Assembly (NCBI GenBank): GCA_021161545.1
Contig: JAGHAJ010000067.1
Location: 1 to 6,821 of the forward strand
Source of the DNA: Synergistota bacterium
Lineage (GTDB): Bacteria; Synergistota; JAGHAJ01
Length of the DNA stretch: 6,821 nt
Direction of reading: 5' to 3'
Shown: positions 1 through 6,335 of the stretch, one piece after another
How the letters are laid out: every line of letters begins with the position of its first letter
Numbering within the stretch: position 1 is the stretch's first letter
Notes under the pieces: model-generated
What the model was told of the DNA's origin: nothing
What the model saw: only the letters and a program-made list of their open reading frames with translations
Database searches by the model: none
Translations under genes and position numbers: made by a program

Positions 1-461
1 CCCTCATGGAAAGTTCCCCTATTAGTAGCACCATCACTAAAGAATGCAACTGCAACTTGCTTACTACTCTTCACTTTACTTGCAAGGGCAGCACCCACAG
101 CAAGAGGAATACCCCCAGCTACAACACCATTTGCCCCAAGCATTCCAATAGAGAAATCCGCTATGTGCATAGAGCCACCCTTCCCATGACAATACCCAGT
201 AGTCTTACCAAAAAGCTCTGCCATCATAGGTTTCAGGTCAGCACCTTTCGCTATCGTGTGCCCGTGCCCTCTGTGTGTGCTTGTAATGTAATCATCCTTC
301 CTCAGATTTGCACACACTCCTGTAGCAATAGCCTCTTCACCTATATAAAGGTGAACAAAACCGGGTATTTCTCCATCCAGAAATAGCCTCTCTACCCTCT
401 TCTCAAAATGTCGTATTTTGAGCATAGTCCGAAAAAGTGACAGCAACACTTCCTTATCCAT
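1..461 (-). CDS. acoA: Acetoin/pyruvate dehydrogenase E1 component, alpha subunit (5' part; runs off the left edge)
   Basis: The visible 153 codons encode the N-terminal part of a thiamine-diphosphate-dependent E1 alpha subunit. Such a subunit pairs with E1 beta to decarboxylate a 2-oxo acid, or to cleave acetoin, and passes the acyl group to a lipoyl E2 in the cytoplasm. Numbered from the Met at 461, the family signatures are GFVHLYIGEEA (34-44), THRGHGH (62-68), MMAELFGKTTGYCHGKGGSM (79-98), LGANGVVAGGIP (108-119) and the diphosphate/Mg loop FSDGATNRGTFHE (141-153). The loop has SDG where GDG is usual. The HRGHGH and GYCHGKGGSMH forms match acetoin dehydrogenase alpha subunits best, and the AcoR-like gene upstream supports this, but a pyruvate dehydrogenase alpha subunit cannot be excluded. 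An in-frame ATG at 467 also exists. The ATG at 461 was chosen because the GGAGG lies 7 nt before it and only 1 nt before the other. About half of the usual length of roughly 320 residues is present, and E1 beta, E2 and E3 would be expected beyond the left edge. Confidence 0.9.
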   Translation of the reverse strand, partial: MDKEVLLSLFRTMLKIRHFEKRVERLFLDGEIPGFVHLYIGEEAIATGVCANLRKDDYITSTHRGHGHTIAKGADLKPMMAELFGKTTGYCHGKGGSMHIADFSIGMLGANGVVAGGIPLAVGAALASKVKSSKQVAVAFFSDGATNRGTFHE

Positions 462-468
462 CTCCATA

Positions 469-476
469 CCTCCCCC
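469..476 (-). promoter_or_regulatory. Strong Shine-Dalgarno of the acoA-like gene; decides the start
   Basis: On the minus strand the sequence reads GGGGGAGGTATGGAGATG. The GGAGG core is 1 nt from the first ATG (467) and 7 nt from the second (461), so initiation at 461 is favoured. The purine run is unusually strong compared with the other genes in the window. Confidence 0.7.
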
Positions 477-494
477 AAACAGCTTGTAATCTGT

Positions 495-524
495 ATTTTA
501 CCAGAAAATGTGAACTTTGTCCAA
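495..524 (-). promoter_or_regulatory. Putative sigma70/sigmaA promoter with extended -10 for the acoA-like gene
   Basis: On the minus strand TTGGAC (524-519; or TGGACA at 523-518) is followed, with an 18 (or 17) nt spacer, by TAAAAT (500-495). A TG precedes the -10 by one base (TGGTAAAAT), which makes an extended -10. The expected transcription start is near 488, giving a leader of about 27 nt before the ATG at 461. No GG-N10-GC (-24/-12) sigma54 element was found in the gap. The call rests on consensus match by eye only. Confidence 0.5.
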
Positions 525-592
525 CTCTGAACATAAACACTACAGTAGTAGTAATCAGTATTTATAGTATTCAGGGGAGTATAAAAAATACC

Positions 593-2512
593 TTATGTCG
601 TATATTGTACAATTTTATACTTTTTCATCTTGCTGTAAAGGGTGCTCCGTTGTATGCCGAGCAGCTTGGAGGCTCTGTAGATATTACCATCTGTAGCTTC
701 AAGTGCCTTTTTTATGAGAGCTATTTCCATCTCTCTCAACGGGATTACAGTATCAGATCCATTATCGGTAGAGTCGTATCCTTCACTAATTATGTAGGAT
801 GGCATCTCTTTAAGAGTTATTTCTTCACCTTCAGCCAGGAGAACTGCCCTTTCTATGACAGTTTCAAGCTCTCTAATGTTTCCTGGCCAGTTATACCTGA
901 GAAAGAGTTCCTTAACCTCCGGCGAGAGGCGATACTTCCTACCGGTTGCAGTTTCAATTCTCTCAAAGAGTCTATCCACTATAAGCGGAATATCTTCCTT
1001 ACGCTTACGCAGAGGAGGTATGCATATACTCAGGACGCTAAGGTAATAAAACAGGTCCACATTAAAGCTTCCTTTCTCCATTTCTTTTTTTAGGTCAACA
1101 TCTGTGGATGCTATTACTCGTATATCTATAGGTATAGAATCTATACTCCCTACTCTAAGAATTTGCTTCTTCTGAAGGGTGTAAAAAAGTCTTTCTTGTA
1201 AATCAAGAGGTAGTGCCACAATGTTATCAAGAAATAGTGTTCCACCGTTAGCAAGCTCAAGCTTTCCCGGTCTTCCTTCTCTATTATAGTCAGCAGCAGC
1301 ACCAAAGAGGTCTTGCTCTATTAGGCCTCTGGGCATAGCACCACAATTCACAGTAACGAAGGGTCCATCAGAGCGGTGGCTTGCATTGTGAATAGCCTGA
1401 GCAATAATTTCTTTACCCACACCCCTCGGACCAGAAAGCAGAACAGGGACATCAGAGTGTGCAGCGATCTTTATAAATCTCCTGATTTCCTTCACAAATT
1501 TATTGTCCCCTACTATATCATCAAACGTAAATATTGCTCTTGCACCTATGAAGTGAGTAACTAAATCCTGAACCCTGCTTATTTCTCTGAAGATATCAAC
1601 AACTGCTATAAGGTTATCATTCTCATCCTTAACGGGGACTGCCGTCTTTATAAAGTGCAACAATCCTCTTTTACTCTTGACTATAAACTCTTTATCAACA
1701 TATCCCTTCTTGGTCTCAAATACATCCAGAACAACAGGAATAAAATCAACTATATCAGCAACAAACTTTCCAACAGCTTCCTGAGGGGAAACCTTCAATA
1801 TTTCTCCTGCCTTACTGTTCATAGTCAAGACATTACCCTTATCGTCAAAGAGTATCAAACCATCCGAAATACCCTCTATAATAGCCCTCTGATACTTCTC
1901 AGATACGGTAAGTCTCTTCGATGCCAGTACAAATTGGATTCCATTTTCAACCGATTTTGCCAACGAATATAACCATCCAAGTTTATATACGTCAAAACCA
2001 TCTACTTTAGAGAAAGCAGAAACAACCGCTACTAACTTCCCATTCTCATCGTACACAGGACACGAAGCATCCCACGTATTTAAGAAGTCCACATGATAAT
2101 GCTGATATCCAATCACCGTATGTGGTACTCCATCAATAAGTGTTAATGATACAGAAGTGGTACCAACTGTATCCTCTTTCCAGTAAGCTCCACAGTGTAT
2201 GGGAATCCCTATGTCCACATCTCCAACCACAGAAAGTACAACACCATCTTTATCAAAAAGGATAAATTTCATCTCAGACTGCAAAATTAATCCTTTCTGC
2301 CTCCTAATAGAAGAGAGAAATGCAGATATCAGCTCCTTATTATCCTCTTTCTTGGCGCTAAGTTCAGTTATCGGGACCATGTAATCTCTCCTACTAAAAG
2401 GATCAAATCCCCTTTCCTTTAACCTCCTCCATGAATTTCTTATTTCAGATGGTAAGATATTACTGAGTATATCCCTGTTTATAAAGTCTTCCCATGCAGA
2501 TTTATAATCCAT
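593..2512 (-). CDS. AcoR-like GAF-PAS-AAA+-Fis regulator with a degenerate sigma54-activation domain
   Basis: This 639-residue protein has the layout of AcoR-type bEBPs. The N-terminal region contains IRNSWRRLKERGFDP (24-38), as in the LxxSWxRC...GxDP start of the family. A GAF-like sensor follows at about 60-170 (WKEDTVGTTS at 111-120), then a PAS domain at about 205-310, an AAA+ domain at about 330-560, and a Fis-type helix-turn-helix at about 594-634 (IYRASKLLGIQRSTLYSKMKKYKI region). Walker A is GPRGVGKE (361-368, Lys367 kept), and WPGNIREL (542-549) with the sensor II Arg is kept. The GAFTGA loop expected after FG403-404 is absent and the segment is shorter. Walker B is LFLDN (Asn430 in place of Glu). 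The two arginine-finger positions are Asn484 and Tyr490, and sensor I reads ASTD in place of the usual ATN. ATP hydrolysis and sigma54 contact are therefore unlikely. The start ATG has AAGGAG 7-8 nt upstream, overlapping the proS stop. A role in controlling the downstream dehydrogenase gene is inferred from family and position. Confidence 0.9.
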   Translation of the reverse strand: MDYKSAWEDFINRDILSNILPSEIRNSWRRLKERGFDPFSRRDYMVPITELSAKKEDNKELISAFLSSIRRQKGLILQSEMKFILFDKDGVVLSVVGDVDIGIPIHCGAYWKEDTVGTTSVSLTLIDGVPHTVIGYQHYHVDFLNTWDASCPVYDENGKLVAVVSAFSKVDGFDVYKLGWLYSLAKSVENGIQFVLASKRLTVSEKYQRAIIEGISDGLILFDDKGNVLTMNSKAGEILKVSPQEAVGKFVADIVDFIPVVLDVFETKKGYVDKEFIVKSKRGLLHFIKTAVPVKDENDNLIAVVDIFREISRVQDLVTHFIGARAIFTFDDIVGDNKFVKEIRRFIKIAAHSDVPVLLSGPRGVGKEIIAQAIHNASHRSDGPFVTVNCGAMPRGLIEQDLFGAAADYNREGRPGKLELANGGTLFLDNIVALPLDLQERLFYTLQKKQILRVGSIDSIPIDIRVIASTDVDLKKEMEKGSFNVDLFYYLSVLSICIPPLRKRKEDIPLIVDRLFERIETATGRKYRLSPEVKELFLRYNWPGNIRELETVIERAVLLAEGEEITLKEMPSYIISEGYDSTDNGSDTVIPLREMEIALIKKALEATDGNIYRASKLLGIQRSTLYSKMKKYKIVQYTT

Positions 2513-2520
2513 GCAATATC

Positions 2521-2527
2521 TCTCCTT
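2521..2527 (-). promoter_or_regulatory. Shine-Dalgarno of the regulator gene, overlapping the proS stop codon
   Basis: The minus strand reads TCTTAAGGAGAGATATTGCATG. The proS stop TAA (2528-2526) shares its two A residues with the AAGGAGA ribosome-binding site, about 7-8 nt before the ATG at 2512. The gap between the two genes is 13 nt, so the regulator is most simply read as part of the proS transcript. Confidence 0.7.
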
Positions 2528-4262
2528 AAGAGTTTATTTCATCTATCTCCTTCTTTATCGCCAACTCTACTGCATCCACTATCTCATTCACTGAATATAA
2601 CTTAACCTCTCCACTTCTCCTCCACCTTAACTCCACCTTACCTTCTTTAAGATATTTACCTACAGTCACCCTCAAAGGTATACCCATAATATCGGCATCG
2701 TTGAATTTTACCCCTGGGCTTTCATCTCTATCATCTATAAGTACTTCCACACCCCTATTAATCAGCTCAGAATATATTCTTTCCGCAGTTTCTCTCTGTT
2801 GCTCATCTTTAACAACCACCGACACTACTATTACATGATAAGGTGCAATAGTCATCGGCCATATAATCCCCTTATCGTCATGTAACTGTTCTATGACAGC
2901 AGCCATAGTCCTTTCAACGCCTATCCCATAACATCCCATTACATAATACTTCTTCTCTCCATTCTCATCTAAAAATGTTGCATTCATAGCTTCGCTATAC
3001 TTAGTGCCTAATTTGAATATATGTCCTACTTCTATACCCCTTCTCACTTTCATAGGAAAGCCACATTTTGGACACTTGCTTCCATCATGCACTTTCCTTA
3101 TATCTGCAACCTTCATATCATCAGGGAAATCTTTCTGCGGATTCACATTTTTAAGGTGGTAATTCTCTTTATTTGCACCAACAACAACATTTTTCATGCG
3201 CATAACAGATTCATCAACCACCACAACTGCATCTTTAAGCCCTATAGGTCCTATAAAACCACCACCTCCAGGTGTAATAGACAAAACCTCTTCCTCCGTA
3301 GCTGGATTCAAATACAGACAACCAAGCAAATTCTTGAGTTTTATTTCATTTATATCATAATCTCCTCTCACAAAGGCTGCCACTATATTCCACTTTTCAC
3401 CAGAGTATATAGCTTCATACACAACAGCTTTTACGGTCCTACTCTTATCTATTGCCAAGAAATTAGCAAGTTCTTCTATTGTCTTAATGTTCGGCGTATA
3501 GACCTCTTGTATATCCATCTCTTGAGCATCTTCAGGTGGGTCAAGCTGATCTGTAGCCTTTTCAAGGTTAGATGCATATCCACAACTATCACAAAATGCT
3601 ATTTCAGCTTCTCCTGTATCTGCAAGCACCATAAACTCGTGAGAGACATCTCCACCTATCGCACCACTATCAGCTTCAACTACTCTGTAATCCAAACCAC
3701 ACCTTTTGAATATCCTGCAATAAGCATCATACATAGCATCGTAACTCCTATTCATACCTTCTTCGTCCCTATCAAAACTGTAAAGGTCCTTCATAATAAA
3801 CTCTCTTGCTCTCATGACTCCAAATCTTGGTCTGATTTCATCTCTAAACTTCACCTGTATCTGATACAACAGTAGAGGAAGTTTTCTATAAGACCTATTG
3901 TTATCTCTAACAAGCGTCGTTATAACTTCCTCATGAGTAGGACCAAGTGCAAATGTTCTTTCCTTTCTATCCTCTAATCGCATCAACTCGGGACCGTAAT
4001 CATACCATCTACCACTTTCAAGCCATAGCTCTGCAGGTTGTAGAGCTGGCATAAAAAGCTCTTGCCCTCCTTTTGCATCCATTTCTTCTCTTATAATGTT
4101 TTCAATCTTCTTTACAACTCTATAACCTATAGGTAACAAAGTATAAATACCAGAAGCAAGTTTCCTTACAAGCCCTGCCCTTAACATAAATACATGACTT
4201 ACTGTTTCAGCCTCTTTTGGATTCTCCCTAAGAGATGGGAAAAATAACCTACTAACTCTCAT
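2526..4262 (-). CDS. proS: Prolyl-tRNA synthetase, bacterial type with INS editing domain
   Basis: This class II aminoacyl-tRNA synthetase charges tRNA-Pro with proline in the cytoplasm. The 578 residues match the bacterial long form. Class II motif 1 lies at about 41-75 (RKLASGIYTLLPIGYRVVKK region). Motif 2 is at about 139-164 (FRDEIRPRFGVMRAREFIMK) and motif 3 at about 444-460 (CYGIGVERTMAAVIEQ). The INS (YbaK-like) domain that deacylates Ala-tRNA-Pro sits between motifs 2 and 3 at about 240-380, with TVKAVVYE (Lys278) and GGGFIGPIGL. Short cysteine pairs CDSC and CPKC flank it. The C-terminal anticodon-binding domain is at about 470-578. The start was set at ATG 4262 (MRVSRLFFPSLRE, the usual beginning), not at the TTG at 4280, because AGGAGGG sits 6-7 nt before the ATG and lies inside the extension. 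It overlaps the ispG end by 11 bp, which suggests translational coupling. Confidence 0.97.
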   Translation of the reverse strand: MRVSRLFFPSLRENPKEAETVSHVFMLRAGLVRKLASGIYTLLPIGYRVVKKIENIIREEMDAKGGQELFMPALQPAELWLESGRWYDYGPELMRLEDRKERTFALGPTHEEVITTLVRDNNRSYRKLPLLLYQIQVKFRDEIRPRFGVMRAREFIMKDLYSFDRDEEGMNRSYDAMYDAYCRIFKRCGLDYRVVEADSGAIGGDVSHEFMVLADTGEAEIAFCDSCGYASNLEKATDQLDPPEDAQEMDIQEVYTPNIKTIEELANFLAIDKSRTVKAVVYEAIYSGEKWNIVAAFVRGDYDINEIKLKNLLGCLYLNPATEEEVLSITPGGGGFIGPIGLKDAVVVVDESVMRMKNVVVGANKENYHLKNVNPQKDFPDDMKVADIRKVHDGSKCPKCGFPMKVRRGIEVGHIFKLGTKYSEAMNATFLDENGEKKYYVMGCYGIGVERTMAAVIEQLHDDKGIIWPMTIAPYHVIVVSVVVKDEQQRETAERIYSELINRGVEVLIDDRDESPGVKFNDADIMGIPLRVTVGKYLKEGKVELRWRRSGEVKLYSVNEIVDAVELAIKKEIDEINS

Positions 4263-5316
4263 ATCTATCCCTCCTATCAAGAATATCTTTTACAAAAGAC
4301 AAAAACCATTCTCCAGCCTTAGCAGCATCTATCATCTTAATAATCTTACCTCTATAGTAAATAACCCCCTTACCAGAACTACCAACAATGCCTATATCTG
4401 CCTTCTCAGCTTCTCCAGGCCCATTAACCGCGCAACCCATAACAGCAATTTTCAGTCTATCCCTAACCGCCGAAGTCAGAAATGATAACTTTTCCACAAT
4501 AGAGATAACGTCTATCTCCTGTCTTCCACAGGTGGGGCAGGAAATTATCTCTACACCCTCCCTCAATCCAACAGACTTCAAAATCTCTATACCAACAACA
4601 ACTTCCCTCACAGGATCGTCCGTTAAAGAAATTCTTATTGTATCACCTATACCATTTAATAACAATCCCCCTATTCCAATAGCAGATTTTACTGTACCTT
4701 GCAAAAAACCACCTGCCTCCGTGACACCTAAATGAAGAGGATAATCCACCAGTTTAGACATGAGTCTATAACCAGATATAGTAACTATAACATCTGTAGA
4801 TTTAACAGAGATAACGATATCCCGAAAACCAGTATCTTCCAGCATTTCTACCTCTCTCAATGCAGATTCCACTATTTCCCGGGAAATATTCTTATAGTCT
4901 GCAACAATATCTCTTGGTAGAGAACCTGTATTCACGCCAACTCTTATAGGTATACCTCTCTCCATGGCAGCCTTTGCAATATCTCTCACATGAGAAGGGT
5001 TCCTTATGTTTCCTGGGTTTAATCTGAGTTTATCAGCTCCATGTTCTATGGAAAGTAGAGCAAGCCTGTAATCAAAATGGATATCTGCCACTATTGGGAC
5101 AGAAACCTCCTTCTTTATACGGGATATAGCCTTTGCAGACTCCTCGTCTGGTATAGTTATCCTAACTATATCTACCCCGGCGTATTCCATCTGCTTTATC
5201 TGGGATATATTATCATCCACAGCAGAAGCAGGGAACTGTGTCATGCTTTGAACAGAAACTTTATTACTTCCCCCAACATATACCTTTCCTACACTAACAA
5301 CCCTTTTACTACTCAT
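4252..5316 (-). CDS. ispG: (E)-4-hydroxy-3-methylbut-2-enyl-diphosphate synthase
   Basis: IspG (GcpE) carries out the reductive conversion of methylerythritol cyclodiphosphate to HMBPP, the penultimate step of the MEP isoprenoid pathway, using a 4Fe-4S cluster. From the ATG at 5316 the protein has 354 residues, as expected for the short bacterial form. The N-terminal TIM barrel shows VSVQSMT, VPIVADIHFD, KLRLNPGNI and IRVGVNTGSL. The C-terminal cluster domain shows SCPTCGRQ (Cys260, Cys263) and MGCAVNGPGEA (Cys295 and the ligand Glu302). An in-frame GTG at 5325 would overlap rseP by 4 bp but has no good Shine-Dalgarno. GAGGTGA precedes the ATG at 5316 by 5-8 nt, so that start was chosen. Its position after dxr and rseP, and before proS, is the common arrangement, and dxr supplies an earlier step of the same pathway. 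Confidence 0.97.
   Translation of the reverse strand: MSSKRVVSVGKVYVGGSNKVSVQSMTQFPASAVDDNISQIKQMEYAGVDIVRITIPDEESAKAISRIKKEVSVPIVADIHFDYRLALLSIEHGADKLRLNPGNIRNPSHVRDIAKAAMERGIPIRVGVNTGSLPRDIVADYKNISREIVESALREVEMLEDTGFRDIVISVKSTDVIVTISGYRLMSKLVDYPLHLGVTEAGGFLQGTVKSAIGIGGLLLNGIGDTIRISLTDDPVREVVVGIEILKSVGLREGVEIISCPTCGRQEIDVISIVEKLSFLTSAVRDRLKIAVMGCAVNGPGEAEKADIGIVGSSGKGVIYYRGKIIKMIDAAKAGEWFLSFVKDILDRRDRYES
4269..4275 (-). promoter_or_regulatory. Shine-Dalgarno of proS inside the end of ispG; decides the start
   Basis: AGGAGGG lies 6 nt before the ATG at 4262, within the last codons of ispG. It would fall inside the coding region if the in-frame TTG at 4280 were used, so the shorter start is preferred. 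Confidence 0.75.
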
Positions 5317-5321
5317 ATCCT

Positions 5322-5328
5322 TCACCTC
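5322..5328 (-). promoter_or_regulatory. Shine-Dalgarno of ispG overlapping the rseP stop codon
   Basis: GAGGTGA contains the rseP stop TGA (5324-5322) and lies 5 nt before the ATG at 5316 (8 nt counted from GAGG). This layout favours ATG 5316 over the GTG at 5325 as the ispG start. Confidence 0.65.
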
Positions 5329-6335
5329 AAGCTTACTATATCCCTAAACGTAATATATACAACAAGAGATATCAATATCCAGAAACCAACAAGATGCACG
5401 TATTCTATCTTCTTAGGGTCTATCTTCTTACCACTTAGAAACTCTACAAGATAAAAGATTAATCGTCCTCCATCTAAGGCTGGGAAGGGAAAAAGGTTAA
5501 TTAAAGCAAGATTTATACTCAAAAACGCCGTAAAGGAGAAAAATGTTATCCACCCCTGAGAAGCAGCTTTTCCAGCCATATATGCAATCGCTACGGGACC
5601 CTTCAATTGCAAAGGTATATGATGAATGACAGCATTCCATAAAAATACTACCATCAATACAAGCATCCCAAACACATATGTAGTAGCTTTGTAAATGGAA
5701 GAAAAAAGGTTATACCTCTCAATAACAGGATATATACCTATGAGTGCAACCTTCTTCTTACTATCATATCTCGGCTTTACCTTAAATAAAATCCTCTTAC
5801 CTCTCCTATCCACAACTATGTTAAGCTCTTTTCCCCTAACTTTATGTATGTATTCTGAAAGTTCTTTCCAGTTTTTCACTTTAATACCATCAACAGATAC
5901 TATTCTGTCCCCTGCTCTTATACCAACAGTCTCCGCAGGATATCCATGAATTAGACCACCTACCATTGCCGTAGTAAGGTTCGGCATACCATTAAAGAAG
6001 AAAACAACAGCAATAAACGGTATAGCAATAAGCAGATTCATTACAGGACCAGCAGCAACTACCAACGCCTTTTTCCACAGAGGCTGCGATAAAAATCCTC
6101 CTTCTACTGTTTCATCATCCTCACCGAAAAATCTTACAAACCCCCCAAGGGGTACAATCCTTATACTGTACTTTATCTCTCCCTTACCCCAAGAAGCCAA
6201 AATACTGCCAAATCCTATTGAAAATTCTTTAACCCTTATACCCAAAAGCCTTGCAACGACAAAGTGTCCTCCTTCGTGGAATAAAACCAATATAGCAATT
6301 GCAACAATAAAACTACCTAAAGAGTAAAAAAACAT
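5322..6335 (-). CDS. rseP: Site-2-type intramembrane zinc metalloprotease (RseP/RasP family)
   Basis: This membrane-embedded metalloprotease of the M50 family cuts transmembrane segments of anti-sigma factors and remnant signal peptides. The 337 residues are typical of the single-PDZ Gram-positive-like form; the E. coli protein is longer with two PDZ domains. Transmembrane helix 1 carries the zinc motif HEGGH (His20, Glu21, His24). A conserved GPVMN (96-100) starts the next membrane segment at about 90-114. One PDZ domain spans about 122-190 (AGDRIVSVDGIKV). A further membrane segment lies at about 215-237, and the third zinc ligand is in NLFPFPALDGGR (280-291, Asp288). A last hydrophobic segment lies at about 312-328. 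Start ATG 6335 overlaps the dxr stop in TGATG and has AAGGGAG about 7 nt upstream. The actual substrate cannot be told from this window. Confidence 0.95.
   Translation of the reverse strand: MFFYSLGSFIVAIAILVLFHEGGHFVVARLLGIRVKEFSIGFGSILASWGKGEIKYSIRIVPLGGFVRFFGEDDETVEGGFLSQPLWKKALVVAAGPVMNLLIAIPFIAVVFFFNGMPNLTTAMVGGLIHGYPAETVGIRAGDRIVSVDGIKVKNWKELSEYIHKVRGKELNIVVDRRGKRILFKVKPRYDSKKKVALIGIYPVIERYNLFSSIYKATTYVFGMLVLMVVFLWNAVIHHIPLQLKGPVAIAYMAGKAASQGWITFFSFTAFLSINLALINLFPFPALDGGRLIFYLVEFLSGKKIDPKKIEYVHLVGFWILISLVVYITFRDIVSLR

Larger units (their letters stand above)
468..592 (-). other. Intergenic region between the regulator and the acoA-like gene
   Basis: This is the only substantial gap in the window. 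It holds the putative promoter (495-524), the Shine-Dalgarno (469-476), and a short dyad ACTACAGTAGT at 539-549 (5-bp arms, 1-nt centre) centred about 56 bp upstream of the expected transcription start. An AATACT direct repeat 9 bp apart lies a little further upstream. No stem-loop followed by a T-run was seen after the regulator stop codon, so read-through from the upstream operon into the dehydrogenase gene is possible. Confidence 0.5.

Noticed and set aside
6-386. Plus-strand open frame at the left end
   Set aside because: The minus strand here encodes an unmistakable E1 alpha subunit open to the window edge, so the plus frame is its shadow.
575-592. Possible terminator just after the regulator (GGTATTTTTTATACTCC on the minus strand)
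   Set aside because: There is a T-run, but no GC-rich stem precedes it and the possible GTAT/ATAC pairing spans the T-run itself, so it does not fit an intrinsic terminator.
437-1093. Plus-strand open frame of 218 codons opposite the regulator's C-terminal half and the gap
   Set aside because: It covers the antisense of the Fis helix-turn-helix and AAA+ coding sequence and of the putative promoter, and its translation shows no family signature.
593-2512. Regulator as a frameshifted pseudogene
   Set aside because: The frame is continuous from a good Shine-Dalgarno to a stop after a well-conserved helix-turn-helix. The lost residues are substitutions and a small in-frame shortening, not frame breaks.
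3021-3875. Long plus-strand open frame of 284 codons opposite proS
   Set aside because: It lies wholly antisense to the well-conserved prolyl-tRNA synthetase, is rich in Cys/His/Ile in a way typical of antisense translation, and has no recognisable domain.
5322-6335. HEGGH in RseP as a defective active site
   Set aside because: Both His, the Glu, and the distal LDGG Asp are present. The two middle residues of HExxH vary within the family, so activity is expected.
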